Assembly (NCBI GenBank): GCA_013314735.1
Contig: JABUFD010000003.1
Span: 434,001 to 498,000 of the forward strand
Direction of reading: 5' to 3'
DNA length: 64,000 nt
From: Anaerolineae bacterium
Lineage (GTDB): Bacteria > Chloroflexota > Anaerolineae > Anaerolineales > Anaerolineaceae
The notes under the pieces are model-generated. The model ran no database searches. It was not told where the DNA came from and saw only the letters and a program-made list of their open reading frames with translations. Position 1 is the first letter of the stretch. The number at the start of each line of letters is the position of its first letter. Shown piece after piece: positions 25,404-35,224 of the stretch. A program made the translations under genes and the position numbers.

Positions 25404-27200
25404 CTATAAAGTGTTGGATTTTTCCACGGTGAAACATTCAATCACATCACCCACCTGGAAATCCTTGAATCCTTTTAAACCAACGCCGCAATCAAACCCC
25501 TTGCGGACTTCATTGACATCATCCTTTTCGTGTTTGAGGGAAGCGGCTTCGCCGGTGAACACCACCTCGCCGTTGCGCACCACGCGCATTTTGGCGTTGC
25601 GCCGCAGCGTGCCGTCACTGACGCGGCAGCCGGCAATCGTGCCCAGCTTGGAAACATTGAACGTCGCCAGCACATTCGCCTTGCCCTGGATCACCTCTTC
25701 GTAGGTCGGTTCGAGCATACCCCGCAGGGCTTTTTCGATATCTTCCGTCAGGCGGTAGATGATGTTGTAGAGGCGTACGGATACGCCTTCCTGTTCCGCC
25801 ATGTGTTTCGCGGCATTATCCACACTGTTGTTGAAGCCGATCACAATCGCATCAGAGGCGGTGGCCAGCATGATATCGCTTTCAGAGATGTTGCCGGTGG
25901 CGGCATGCAGGATATTGAGCTTGATATCGCCTTCCTTGTTGAAGTTCTCCAGCTCTGAAATGATCGGCTGCAGCGAACCCTGCACGTCCGCGCGCAGGAT
26001 CAAACGCAGTTCACGCGCTTCGCCGGCCTTGTAACGGTTGAAGATATCTTCCAGCGTCATCCCACGGGCAGGACCCTGGTTACGCTCCTGTTCAGCCAAT
26101 TTGCGCTCTTCCACCACCGCGCGCGCTTCCTTTTCACTGTCGTACACCTCAAACAGGTCACCAGCCGTTGGCACATCGCCCAGGCCCATCACCTGCACCG
26201 GGGTGGAAGGTCCGGCTTTTTTAATGGGGTTACCGCGGTAATCGAACATGGCGCGGATACGGCCGCAGGAAAATCCCGCGCAAACGGTATCCGCCGCTTT
26301 GAGCGTGCCGTTCTGCACCAGCAGGGTGGTCATCACCCCTTTGGCTTTGTCCACCTTGGCTTCAATCACCGTGCCGAACACCTTGCCATCCGGGTTGGCT
26401 TCGATTTTTCGATCGCCAGCCACCAGCAGGATCGCTTCCAGCAGGTCATCAATGCCCAATTTCTGGGTGGCCGAAACCGGCACGACGATCGTATCGCCGT
26501 CCCATTCATCCGGCACCAAACCGGCATCCGCCAGCTGTTGCTTGGTGTAATCGGGGTTGGCGTCATTGCGGTCAATCTTGTTCATCGCCACGATGATTGG
26601 CACCTGCGCCGCCTGTGCATGAGCGATGGCCTCTTTGGTCTGGGGCATCACCCCATCGTTGGCAGCCACAACCAGAACCACCACATCCGCACCCTGTGCG
26701 CCGCGCGCCCGCATCTGGGTAAAAGCAGCGTGGCCGGGCGTATCGAGAAAGGTGATCTTCTGGTTTTTATGGGTCACCTGGTAGGCGCCAATATGCTGGG
26801 TAATCCCGCCGGCTTCACCGCCGGCAACATCGGTATGGCGGATGGCATCCAGCAGGGAGGTCTTGCCGTGATCCACATGTCCCAAAATGGTCACCACCGG
26901 GGGACGGTTGGTGAGTTTCTTCGGGTCTTCCTGGTCAATCAGCTGGCGCCAACGCGGTTTTTCACCGCCTTCAGTCGGAACAGTTTCTTCTTCATGCACT
27001 TCCGGTTTGGCTTCAATCCCGAACTCGGAGGCGACGATCGCGGCGGTATCGAAATCAACCATCTGGTTGATGTTCGCCATCACGCCGTTTGACATTAAAA
27101 CCTTGATCACTTCGATCGGGCTGACCTTCATTCGCTCAGCCAGTTCACGAACCGTCAAACTATAAGGGAGTTCAACCGCTTGTATTTCACTCTTTGCCAT
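25404..27200 (-). CDS. infB: Translation initiation factor IF-2
   Basis: 598 aa, a short IF-2 with almost no N-terminal repeat region. One IF2_N helical module ([20 protein letters not shown], residues 15-34) is followed by the GTPase: [15 protein letters not shown] (G1, about 107-121), [15 protein letters not shown] (G3), NKIDRN (G4) and [10 protein letters not shown] (G5). Domains II-IV follow, ending in [20 protein letters not shown] and the fMet-tRNA-binding region. It recruits initiator tRNA to the 30S subunit. Sits 155 bases after ylxR. Confidence 0.97.
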   Translation of the reverse strand: MAKSEIQAVELPYSLTVRELAERMKVSPIEVIKVLMSNGVMANINQMVDFDTAAIVASEFGIEAKPEVHEEETVPTEGGEKPRWRQLIDQEDPKKLTNRPPVVTILGHVDHGKTSLLDAIRHTDVAGGEAGGITQHIGAYQVTHKNQKITFLDTPGHAAFTQMRARGAQGADVVVLVVAANDGVMPQTKEAIAHAQAAQVPIIVAMNKIDRNDANPDYTKQQLADAGLVPDEWDGDTIVVPVSATQKLGIDDLLEAILLVAGDRKIEANPDGKVFGTVIEAKVDKAKGVMTTLLVQNGTLKAADTVCAGFSCGRIRAMFDYRGNPIKKAGPSTPVQVMGLGDVPTAGDLFEVYDSEKEARAVVEERKLAEQERNQGPARGMTLEDIFNRYKAGEARELRLILRADVQGSLQPIISELENFNKEGDIKLNILHAATGNISESDIMLATASDAIVIGFNNSVDNAAKHMAEQEGVSVRLYNIIYRLTEDIEKALRGMLEPTYEEVIQGKANVLATFNVSKLGTIAGCRVSDGTLRRNAKMRVVRNGEVVFTGEAASLKHEKDDVNEVRKGFDCGVGLKGFKDFQVGDVIECFTVEKSNTL

Positions 27201-27355
27201 ACACTACCTCCTGATGTTTCGTCACACCCCAGTTTCGCCGGATACCCGTATGATGGATCCATCCTGCAGGAAGAAGCGGGGTGTGCACCTTCTATGGGGA
27301 TGGATACCCGGTTGCCGATCGTGGCCGGAAACAGGTCCCGGCCGTGTGTCGGCTG

Positions 27356-27634
27356 TTATTCTTCTTTTGTTAAATGCGCGGCATACTCTTCCAGCATGGC
27401 CCGGTCGCGTTCACTCAGTTCAATTTTGAGTGCCTTCGCGATGGCCCCCTCGATGCCTTTTCGCCAGCAGGCCGGATCGTTGTGTACATACACACCGCGC
27501 CCTGCCTTTTTTCCGGTTGGGTCAATTTCGACCCCGTCCGGTGTTCTTACAATGCGCAGCAAGGCGCGTTTTGCCTGGGTTTCCCGGCAACCCGCACAGG
27601 TTCGCTGTGGAACATGTTTTCTCCTTGCTGGCAT
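27356..27634 (-). CDS. ylxR: YlxR/RnpM family RNA-binding protein
   Basis: 92 aa. The DUF448 signature RTCAGCRETQAKRALLRIVR (residues 11-30), GKKAGRGVYVH and HNDPACWRKGI is complete. YlxR proteins bind RNA, and RNase P modulation has been reported for the B. subtilis homologue RnpM. Located 30 bases after nusA and before infB, the standard position. Confidence 0.93.
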   Translation of the reverse strand: MPARRKHVPQRTCAGCRETQAKRALLRIVRTPDGVEIDPTGKKAGRGVYVHNDPACWRKGIEGAIAKALKIELSERDRAMLEEYAAHLTKEE

Positions 27635-27664
27635 TGCGCTCGTCCTTCTTTCATCACAATGGGC

Positions 27665-29593
27665 CTAAAACTCGTCCCATTCTCCCCAGTCATTGTCACC
27701 GCGCTTGTGCTTGCGCTTGACAACGGTCTCACCGCGGTCGGGATCAAATTCCAGCTTGACATTCTTGCGGCCTTTTTTACCGCGGCGCTTCTTGTCGCCG
27801 TCATCGCTGTCGTCGTCCTCATCGCGTTCTTCGAAGTTTTCATCGAAACTGATCTGTTCCAGGCTGACCTCAAAAATTTCCTCGAAATCCAGTTCCTCTT
27901 CCGGTTCCGACGCAGCTTCCTCGACCACCTCTGCCTCGGGCAGGACAGTTTCAACCACCGCATCAACGGGCTGTTCTGCGGCAGCTTCGGCTTCAACAGC
28001 TTCCGGTTCCGCTGCAATCGGCGCTTCTGCCACCACGGCTTCTTCAACGGCAGCAGTTTCAACCACCGGCGCCTCTACAACTTCAGGTACAGGCGGATTC
28101 AGGAACTTGGCTGCCAGGCCGTCCATACTGGCCTGCGCGCGTGGCCCCATGCCTTTGATCGCCATGATCTTTTCGGGATCAAACAGGAAGTCAACCAGCA
28201 CCTGCCCGGTGCTTTCATAGCCGGCTTCCTGCAGCGCATATTGCACGTGTTCCGGCAGCTCGCTGTCGAGGATGTGTTGCTTGAAGGCAGACTGCGGCAG
28301 GCTCTTGCGCACTTCCGCCAGGCGGGCTTCTTGCTCGGGCGTATATTTGGGATGCAGGACATCAAAGATCTTTTTCTCGATCGTATCGACAAATTTGATC
28401 ATACGGGCGTAATCTTCCCCGACCAGCGCCAGGTTGTCAGCCTTTTTCGCCAGCACTTCGCGCACGGCATCCACCTGGGTGGACTCGCTGGTTAGAATTT
28501 CGGCAAAGGCCTCTTCCTGTTCCAGGCGATAGATCAGGTCACTGGAAGCTTCCGACAGGCTCTTGATGTCAATCCGCCAGCCGGTCAGGCGGGCAGCCAG
28601 GCGGGCATTCTGCCCGTCACGGCCAATCGCCAGCGAGAGCTGGTCTTCCTTCACCACCACGGTGGCGGTGCGTGATTTCTCGTTCTTTTCCGTCAGGTAT
28701 ACCCCCACCACCTTGGCGGGGCTGATCGCCTTGGCGATGAACTCGCGCGGGTCTTCGTTCCATTCGATCACATCGATTTTCTCATTGTGCAGCTCGCGCA
28801 CAATCGTCTGGATACGCACACCGCGCATACCCACGCAGGCACCCACGGGATCAATCCCGGGTTGGGTTGCCACCACCGCCACTTTGGCGCGGTGACCCGG
28901 TTCACGGGCGATCGAGCGGATTTCGACGATGCCGTGATAAATTTCAGGCACTTCGTTTTCCAGCAGGCGGCGCAGGAAATTGCTGTGGGTGCGGGACAGG
29001 ATAATCTGCGGTCCGCGCGGATTGTCTTTCACTTCGGCAATCAACGCGCGCACGCGATCATGAATGCGGAAACGTTCACCGGGAATCAGGTCCTTGCGCG
29101 ACAATCCGCCTTCGGCATGTTTTTCCAGCCCCACGGTCAGCCCGGAGGCATTTACCGCCTGCACCACGCCGCTGACAATTTCGCCAACCTGGTCTTCGAA
29201 GTATTTCATCTGGTCATAGCGTTCGGCATCGCGCATGCGTTGCTGGATCACCTGGCGTGCGGTCTGTGCCGCCACCCGGCCGAAATCGTCCGGGGTGCTT
29301 TCCACCAGCACCATGTCGTTGATCTCACAGTTGGGATCCACCAGGCGAGCCTGGTCCAGCAGCACCTCGGTGCGCTCATCGGTAATATAGTCAACGACCT
29401 CTTTTTCGGCATAAATCGCAATACGCCCGGTATCCGAATCAATGCGCGCCTCGACATGCTGAGCGCTGGAAGCATTGACCGACCGGCGGTAAGCAGATAC
29501 CATCGCCGATTCCAATGCGCCCAGGATCACATCACGTGATAAACCCCGCTCTTCCAGCAGTTCGTTGAAAGCCAATACAAACTCGTTCTTCAT
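27665..29593 (-). CDS. nusA: Transcription termination/antitermination protein NusA
   Basis: 642 aa from the ATG at 29593 (GGAG site 8 bases upstream). Order: the N-terminal RNA-polymerase-binding domain (FVLAFNELLEERGLSRDVIL); the S1 domain (VGEIVSGVVQAVNASGLTVG); two KH domains (DPVGACVGMRGVRIQTIVRE and RDGQNARLAARLTGWRIDIK); a helix-hairpin-helix-like C-terminal segment (YALQEAGYESTGQVLVDFLF, IKGMGPRAQASMDGL, about 460-520). The final 120 residues are an Ala/Glu/Val-rich then acidic and finally basic tail (RRGKKGRKN), unusual in length. rimP, normally just upstream, is missing here. A hairpin lies in the leader. Confidence 0.96.
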   Translation of the reverse strand: MKNEFVLAFNELLEERGLSRDVILGALESAMVSAYRRSVNASSAQHVEARIDSDTGRIAIYAEKEVVDYITDERTEVLLDQARLVDPNCEINDMVLVESTPDDFGRVAAQTARQVIQQRMRDAERYDQMKYFEDQVGEIVSGVVQAVNASGLTVGLEKHAEGGLSRKDLIPGERFRIHDRVRALIAEVKDNPRGPQIILSRTHSNFLRRLLENEVPEIYHGIVEIRSIAREPGHRAKVAVVATQPGIDPVGACVGMRGVRIQTIVRELHNEKIDVIEWNEDPREFIAKAISPAKVVGVYLTEKNEKSRTATVVVKEDQLSLAIGRDGQNARLAARLTGWRIDIKSLSEASSDLIYRLEQEEAFAEILTSESTQVDAVREVLAKKADNLALVGEDYARMIKFVDTIEKKIFDVLHPKYTPEQEARLAEVRKSLPQSAFKQHILDSELPEHVQYALQEAGYESTGQVLVDFLFDPEKIMAIKGMGPRAQASMDGLAAKFLNPPVPEVVEAPVVETAAVEEAVVAEAPIAAEPEAVEAEAAAEQPVDAVVETVLPEAEVVEEAASEPEEELDFEEIFEVSLEQISFDENFEERDEDDDSDDGDKKRRGKKGRKNVKLEFDPDRGETVVKRKHKRGDNDWGEWDEF

Positions 29594-29625
29594 GAAAATT
29601 TCTCCGCACTTATCCCATAACACAC

Positions 29626-29650
29626 AAAAAGTGGGGGACACCCACTTTTT
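29626..29650 (-). promoter_or_regulatory. Hairpin in the nusA leader (possible attenuator)
   Basis: Perfect 10-base arms AAAAAGTGGG / CCCACTTTTT with a five-base loop, 32 bases upstream of the nusA start on the minus strand. The T-run is inside the arm, so it could act as an intrinsic terminator in either direction, or as a leader structure for nusA. The gap to the divergent GH13 gene contains no coding sequence. Confidence 0.5.
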
Positions 29651-29811
29651 ACAGTGATGCTCTTTATGAATGAGTACCTTGATTTTAACATAACTCCCAT
29701 GCCTTCGCAAGCCTTTCTATGTATAATCAGGTTAGAAATTTGTAAAACATGCGTGAAATCCCGGCAGGCATTTGCCGGGCGTGCTTGAACACCAATACAA
29801 AGGAGCAACTT

Positions 29812-31428
29812 ATGCAGTCCAACACACTTTGGTGGCGCGACGGCGTCATTTACCAGATTTATCCACGGTCATTCATGGACACCAATGGTGACGGCATGGG
29901 CGACCTGCCCGGCATCATCAGCAAACTGGATTACATTGCCGACCTCGGGGTGGATGCGGTGTGGCTTTCCCCCGTCTATCCCTCGCCGGATGTCGATTTC
30001 GGTTATGATGTCGCCGACTATCGCGGGATTGACCCCAAATTCGGCAGCATGCAGGATTTCGAGACCCTCATCACCCAGGCCCACCAACGCGGCATCCGCA
30101 TCATCCTCGACCTGGTACTGAACCACACCTCCGACCAGCACCCCTGGTTCCTAGAGGCACGCCAATCCACAGACACCCCCACCCACGATTATTACCTCTG
30201 GGCAGAACCCGGCCCCAAAGGCGGTCCGCCCAACAACTGGGCTGCCATTTTCGGCGGCAGCGCCTGGGAATACGAACCCGCCATCAACCAGTATTATTTG
30301 CACCTGTTCTACAAGGAACAACCGGATGTCAACTGGCGCAATCCAACTTTGCACGATGAGTTGCTGGATGTGTTCCGCTACTGGTGCGAGAAAGGTGTTG
30401 ATGGTTTCCGCCTGGATGTTTTCAACCTGTACTACAAACATGCTGACCTGCCCGACAACCCACCCCAGGTTCCACCAACTCCGCCGTTCTTCCGCAAGTT
30501 CGACCAGCAGCAGCACCTGTATGACTATGACCAGCCGGAAATGTTGACCGTGCTGGCCGAAATTCGCGCCATCCTCGACCAGTATCCTGAACGCTTTGCT
30601 GTCGGTGAAACTTTCCCGGAAAATGCGGAATCTGCTGTGAAATATTCCACCTCCGGGTTGCTGCACGAAGCCTTTAACTTCGAATTCACCCACTGCCCCT
30701 GGCTGGCACGTCCCTTCATGGCGGCGGTGCAACGCTATGAATCCCTGCTCGCTCCCGACCAGCACCCGTGTTATGTCCTCGGCAACCATGACCTGGCGCG
30801 CCCCGCGACCCGCTATGCCAAAGGCGAAGATGACAGCCGGCTGAAGGTGGCGGCCGCGCTGCTGCTCACGTTACGCGATACACCCTTCATCTATTACGGT
30901 GATGAAATTGGCCAGCGCGATATCCCGATCAGGAAAAAAGAGGATATCCTGGACCCGATCGGCAAATCGTTTTTCCCCTTTTTCAAAGGCCGCGATGGCT
31001 GCCGTGCCCCGATGCAGTGGAATGCCGCCCCCCAGGCCGGTTTCACCACCGGCACCCCCTGGTTGCCGGTGCATGCCAATTCTGCCACCCGCAATGTGGC
31101 CGCGCAACAGGCGGACCCGGATTCGCTCCTGAATTTTTACAAGCAGCTCCTGGCGCTGCGCAAGGCGCATCCTGCCCTGCACCGCGGCAGCCTGACCTTC
31201 CTGCAGGACAGCGCCAAATTCATCCTCACCTACCTGCGTGCCGCGGAGAATGACATCTGCCTGGTGGCGCTCAATTTCAGCAGCTATGAGCGTGAACTGA
31301 TCCTGGACAATTTCATTCCGCGGGATTGGAATGTGCTGTTATCCACCGAGAAGAACCTTCCCCTGCGCTTCACAGAGGGTGTGCTCACGCTGAAACCCAA
31401 CCAGGTGTTGATTCTGCACCATGCCTGA
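29812..31428 (+). CDS. GH13 alpha-glucosidase
   Basis: 538 aa from the ATG at 29812, behind AAAGGAG. It cleaves alpha-glucosidic bonds in short oligosaccharides, cytoplasmic since no signal peptide is present. The GH13 catalytic triad is present: Asp202 in GFRLDVFNL, Glu266 in FAVGETFPENA and Asp327 in VLGNHDLARP. VYPSPDVDFGYDVADYRGID (about 55-74) and LVLNHTSDQHPWF are the other conserved regions. Length and order suit the oligo-1,6-glucosidase/alpha-glucosidase group; a trehalose- or sucrose-active enzyme cannot be excluded. A TATAAT hexamer at 29722-29727 may serve as its -10. Confidence 0.92.
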   Translation: MQSNTLWWRDGVIYQIYPRSFMDTNGDGMGDLPGIISKLDYIADLGVDAVWLSPVYPSPDVDFGYDVADYRGIDPKFGSMQDFETLITQAHQRGIRIILDLVLNHTSDQHPWFLEARQSTDTPTHDYYLWAEPGPKGGPPNNWAAIFGGSAWEYEPAINQYYLHLFYKEQPDVNWRNPTLHDELLDVFRYWCEKGVDGFRLDVFNLYYKHADLPDNPPQVPPTPPFFRKFDQQQHLYDYDQPEMLTVLAEIRAILDQYPERFAVGETFPENAESAVKYSTSGLLHEAFNFEFTHCPWLARPFMAAVQRYESLLAPDQHPCYVLGNHDLARPATRYAKGEDDSRLKVAAALLLTLRDTPFIYYGDEIGQRDIPIRKKEDILDPIGKSFFPFFKGRDGCRAPMQWNAAPQAGFTTGTPWLPVHANSATRNVAAQQADPDSLLNFYKQLLALRKAHPALHRGSLTFLQDSAKFILTYLRAAENDICLVALNFSSYERELILDNFIPRDWNVLLSTEKNLPLRFTEGVLTLKPNQVLILHHA

Positions 31429-31458
31429 TCCTGGTTTTTGGATATAATCATCCCTACA

Positions 31459-31487
31459 GGCGGCGGGGTATCGCTTTCCCTGCCGCC
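31459..31487 (+). other. Leader hairpin before the epimerase gene
   Basis: GGCGGCGGGG pairs with CCCTGCCGCC (one G-T wobble) around a nine-base loop. It lies between a TATAAT hexamer (31443-31448) and the start codon at 31511, with no T-run, so an mRNA 5' stabilising stem is more likely than a terminator. Confidence 0.45.
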
Positions 31488-31510
31488 CAAACTGCACCAA
31501 AGGACCCTGT

Positions 31511-32443
31511 ATGTTATTTCTCGTTACTGGAACCACCGGATTTTTAGGCGCGGCACTCGCCAACCGCCTGGCCGCTGAAGGCCACCAGGTACGCGGTATT
31601 GACAACCTGTCAACGATTTCGCCCAACTCGCTCTCCCCCACCATCCACTTCACCCGTGGCGATGTCCTCGACCGGCCGAAGCTGTGGACGCTGCTCCAGG
31701 ATGTGGAGTGCATTGTCCACCTTGCCGCCCGTGTGCTGGTACCGGAATCAATGCTGTACCCATCGGAGTACAATACGGTCAATGTCGGCGGTACGGTCAG
31801 TGTGATGGAAGCGGCGCGCGATGCCGGGGTAAAGCGGGTGGTGTTCATCTCCTCCGGTGCCATTTACGGCAACCAGCAGCAGCAGCCGCTCAATGAAGAA
31901 ACCGTACCGCAGCCTTTTTCCCCCTACGCGGTATCCAAACTCTCCGCCGAACACTACGTGCGCACCATCGGACACCATGCCAACATCGAAACCGTGTGCC
32001 TGCGTGTGTTCAACGCGTACGGCCCCGGTCAGCAGGTACCGCCCTCCCACGCCCCGGTGGTGCCGTATTTCCTGCGCCAGGCCAGCCAACGCGGTTCGCT
32101 GATCGTGCACGGCAACGGCATGCAGACCCGCGATTTTGTCTTTGTGGAAGACGTGGTGCAGGCGATGATGGCAGCCGCCTTTACCCCCGGCATCAGCGGC
32201 GAGGTGATCAATGTCGGCAGCGGGGTCGAATCCACCATTCTCGACCTGGTGCACCAGATTGCCGCCATCTTCAATAACGAGCCCGAAGTGATCTACAACC
32301 CGCGCCGCGGCAGCGGACCATCCCGCATGTGTGCCGATATCCGCAAGGCCCAGCGCCTGTTGAACTATGCTCCCCAATTCTCACTGGAAGCCGGCCTGCG
32401 CCGCGCCATCGCGGAGGACCCACAATTACGGGCAGCCCTGTGA
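31511..32443 (+). CDS. NAD-dependent nucleotide-sugar epimerase/dehydratase
   Basis: 310 aa. Extended short-chain dehydrogenase: GTTGFLG at the NAD site (7-13), SSGAIYGNQ (114-122), catalytic YAVSK (Tyr139, Lys143), RVFNAYGPGQ and RDFVFVEDVVQAM. It probably changes a UDP- or GDP-linked hexose, but the substrate is not evident; it is distinct from the galE at 9647-10660. The ATG follows AAAGGA. Its stop overlaps the start of the DNA glycosylase gene (TGATG). Confidence 0.87.
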   Translation: MLFLVTGTTGFLGAALANRLAAEGHQVRGIDNLSTISPNSLSPTIHFTRGDVLDRPKLWTLLQDVECIVHLAARVLVPESMLYPSEYNTVNVGGTVSVMEAARDAGVKRVVFISSGAIYGNQQQQPLNEETVPQPFSPYAVSKLSAEHYVRTIGHHANIETVCLRVFNAYGPGQQVPPSHAPVVPYFLRQASQRGSLIVHGNGMQTRDFVFVEDVVQAMMAAAFTPGISGEVINVGSGVESTILDLVHQIAAIFNNEPEVIYNPRRGSGPSRMCADIRKAQRLLNYAPQFSLEAGLRRAIAEDPQLRAAL

Positions 32444-33078
32444 TGACATCCGTTCCCCGTATCCTTCCCAGGGCATTTTATGACCGCCCGGTGCTGGAAG
32501 TAGCCCGCGACCTGTTGGGGCAGGTACTGGTACATGAATTCAACGGGCAGGTGCTCCGTACCTGCATCCTCGAGACCGAAGCCTATGACGGCGAGGACGA
32601 CCAGGCCTGCCACGCCCGCCGCGGAAAAACCCCGCGCGTGGTACCGATGTACGAAGAAGCCGGGCATGCCTTCATCTACTTCACCTACGGCATGCACTGG
32701 CTGCTGAATGCGGTTACCGGCGCTGTGGGTTACCCGGCAGCCGTCCTGATCCGCGCCGCCTACCCGTTGCAGGGTTTGACCCAGATGGCACAAAATCGCG
32801 CCGGCCAGCCATTTGCGCACTGGTGCGACGGCCCTGCCAAACTGACACGCGCCCTGGCGATCGACGGCAGCCTGAACACCTGCGACCTGTGCCAGGCCAA
32901 CAGTCCACTGCGGATTGAAACCGGCTGGGAACTGCCGCAGGAATGGGTGCGGCGCAGCCCGCGCATCGGCATTGACTATGCCGGCGAACCGTGGCGCAGC
33001 CTGCCCTGGCGCCTTGATATCCCGTATGCCCGGTTCACCGATTGGATGGCACACACCGAACAGCAAGGAGTTTCATGA
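32443..33078 (+). CDS. mpg: 3-methyladenine DNA glycosylase (AAG/MPG type)
   Basis: 211 aa from the ATG at 32443. It removes alkylated purines from DNA. Matches the human AAG family: ILETEAYDGEDDQACHARRG contains catalytic Glu46 and the Tyr48/His pocket residues; AFIYFTYGMHWLLNAVTG and AVLIRAAYPLQG follow; DGPAKLTRALAIDGSLNTCD is the hallmark loop. Coupled to the epimerase before it (overlapping stop/start) and to the MoxR gene after it (ATGA), although no functional link is obvious. Confidence 0.93.
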   Translation: MTSVPRILPRAFYDRPVLEVARDLLGQVLVHEFNGQVLRTCILETEAYDGEDDQACHARRGKTPRVVPMYEEAGHAFIYFTYGMHWLLNAVTGAVGYPAAVLIRAAYPLQGLTQMAQNRAGQPFAHWCDGPAKLTRALAIDGSLNTCDLCQANSPLRIETGWELPQEWVRRSPRIGIDYAGEPWRSLPWRLDIPYARFTDWMAHTEQQGVS

Positions 33079-34031
33079 ACACGATCCAAAGCTATACGCA
33101 ATCCATCATCGACAATATCGAAACCGTTATCATCGGTAAACGTACCGTGATCGAACACCTGCTGGTGGCGATGCTGTGCGAAGGGCATGTGCTGCTGGAG
33201 GATGTACCGGGCGTGGGCAAAACCATGCTGGCGCGTGCCCTCGCCCGCAGCCAGGACGGCAGTTTCAAGCGCCTGCAATGCACCCCCGACCTGCTGCCCA
33301 ATGACATCAGCGGGGTTTCGATCTACAACCAGCACAGCGGCACGTTTGAATTTCACCAGGGGCCGATCTTTGTCAATGTGCTGCTGGTGGATGAGATCAA
33401 CCGTGCCACCCCGCGCACCCAATCCGCCCTGCTGGAAGCCATGCAGGAACGCCAGATCAGCGTGGACGGCGTCACCTATGCCCTGCCGCGCCCGTTCATG
33501 GTGATTGCCACCCAGAACCCGATTGAATATGAAGGCACCTTTCCCCTGCCGGAAGCCCAACTCGACCGCTTTTTGATGCGAATCTCCGTGGGCTACCCTG
33601 ACCGTGAGGCGGAAACCGCCTTGCTGACCCATCTGCAATATACCCACCCCATCGAAACACTCCAACCCGTGGCAGAAGGCGCATTATTGGAAACCTTCCG
33701 CGCGGAAATTGACCAGGTACACGTGGATGATACCCTGCGCGCATACCTGGTGGCGCTGTCACGTGCCACCCGCCAGCATCATGAACTGGCACTGGGCGCC
33801 AGTCCGCGCGCCACCGTGGCGCTGTTCAAGGCCAGCCAGGCATTGGCCGCCATGCACGGCCGCAGCTATGTGCTGCCGGATGACATCCAGCGCCTGGCAC
33901 CGCTGGTCCTGACCCACCGCCTGCTGCCCAGCCCGGATGCCGTCCTGCGGGGCCGTTCCACGGCTGCCATCCTCGAAGAGACTGTGCGCAGTGTTCCCCT
34001 CGAGTTTGACCTGGATCTGGCGCAGGGGTAG
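33075..34031 (+). CDS. MoxR family AAA+ ATPase
   Basis: 318 aa from the ATG at 33075 (AAGGAG site). Walker A is EDVPGVGKTMLARAL (about 46-60), Walker B LLVDEINRATPRTQSALLEA (about 107-126), then MQERQISVDGVTY and the sensor ATQNPIEYEGTFPLPEAQLD. MoxR ATPases act as chaperone-like remodelers alongside DUF58 proteins, exactly the next gene. It overlaps mpg by four bases. Confidence 0.93.
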   Translation: MNTIQSYTQSIIDNIETVIIGKRTVIEHLLVAMLCEGHVLLEDVPGVGKTMLARALARSQDGSFKRLQCTPDLLPNDISGVSIYNQHSGTFEFHQGPIFVNVLLVDEINRATPRTQSALLEAMQERQISVDGVTYALPRPFMVIATQNPIEYEGTFPLPEAQLDRFLMRISVGYPDREAETALLTHLQYTHPIETLQPVAEGALLETFRAEIDQVHVDDTLRAYLVALSRATRQHHELALGASPRATVALFKASQALAAMHGRSYVLPDDIQRLAPLVLTHRLLPSPDAVLRGRSTAAILEETVRSVPLEFDLDLAQG

Positions 34032-34036
34032 CCCGC

Positions 34037-35224
34037 ATGGGCGAAAGCTTCATCGTCTTCCTGATCCTGCTCCTGCTGGTGGGCATTGTCACCCACGAGC
34101 CATTCATCTTTGTGGTCCTTTACCTGTTCATCGGCGCGTTCCTGTTCAGCTACTGGTGGCTGAGGCGCACGGTGGAGCGTGTGGAGATGCGGCGTGAATT
34201 TCCAGACAAAGCATTTGTCGGGGAACACCTGCCGATCCGCATCCGGATCCACAACCGCAGCCGCCTGCCGGCTGTCTACCTGCAATTGGAAGACCAATCG
34301 CCCCCGGAACTGAGCGGCGCGCGACTGGCACAACAGGTCATCAGCCTGCGCGGGCAGGAAAGCGGTGAAATTGCCTATGAACTGGTCACCCACAAGCGCG
34401 GCCTGTACGAGATCGGCCCGGCCATGCTCACCACCGGCGACCTGCTGGGCCTGGTGCAGGAACGGCGAAAACTGCTCCCGCCCCAGACCGTTACCGTGTA
34501 CCCGCGCGTACTCAGCCTGCCGGAGCTGGGCCTGCCGATGCAGGCGCCGCTGGGCATTCTGCGGCACACCTCGCCCATCTTCGAAGATCCCTCCCAACCG
34601 ATCGGCAAGCGTCCCTACCAGCCCGGCGACCCATTGCGGCGCATCGACTGGAAGGCCAGTGCCGCCAGCGCCCGTCTGCAAACCAGGACCTACCAACCCA
34701 GCATCGACCTGAACACCTGCATCCTGCTTGACCTGGACAAACGCGCCTACCCCGGGCGCGACCGCTACCAGGCAACCGAATTTGCCATTGTGCTGGCGGC
34801 TTCCCTTGCCAGCTGGGTCATCCAGCGCAAACAGGCAGCCGCATTGGTCACCAACGGGCTGGACCCATTCGCCCCCGGCCTGCCGCTGCACGAGCTTGCC
34901 CCGCAAAAAGGCCAGGCACAGTTAATGAAAATCCTTGAACTGTTGGCGCGGATCAACGGCAGCCAGCAGCAGCCGGTGATCCCGATGGTTCAGCACAGCG
35001 CGGGAGGACTTTCGTGGGGAGCCACCCTCCTGGTTGTAACCGGGCAGACGGACCTGGCGCTGTTTGAAGCCTTGCTTCCGCTGAAAAAACGCGGGTTGAA
35101 CCCGATCGTTTTTTCCTGCGGCGAAACCCACAACGAGGGACAGGCCTATGCAGAAGCGCTTCGCATTCCCTATTATCCCCTGCACCATGAACTGGAGCTG
35201 GAACGCCTGGGGAGGAAGCCTTGA
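34037..35224 (+). CDS. DUF58 membrane protein
   Basis: 395 aa. Two hydrophobic segments at the N-terminus (residues about 4-40), then a beta-rich part, then the DUF58 signature KRPYQPGDPLRRIDWKASA (about residues 192-210) and a von Willebrand A-like stretch (NTCILLDLDKRAYPGRD). DUF58 proteins pair with MoxR ATPases in envelope or stress functions. It starts five bases after moxR and overlaps the next gene by four. Confidence 0.88.
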   Translation: MGESFIVFLILLLLVGIVTHEPFIFVVLYLFIGAFLFSYWWLRRTVERVEMRREFPDKAFVGEHLPIRIRIHNRSRLPAVYLQLEDQSPPELSGARLAQQVISLRGQESGEIAYELVTHKRGLYEIGPAMLTTGDLLGLVQERRKLLPPQTVTVYPRVLSLPELGLPMQAPLGILRHTSPIFEDPSQPIGKRPYQPGDPLRRIDWKASAASARLQTRTYQPSIDLNTCILLDLDKRAYPGRDRYQATEFAIVLAASLASWVIQRKQAAALVTNGLDPFAPGLPLHELAPQKGQAQLMKILELLARINGSQQQPVIPMVQHSAGGLSWGATLLVVTGQTDLALFEALLPLKKRGLNPIVFSCGETHNEGQAYAEALRIPYYPLHHELELERLGRKP

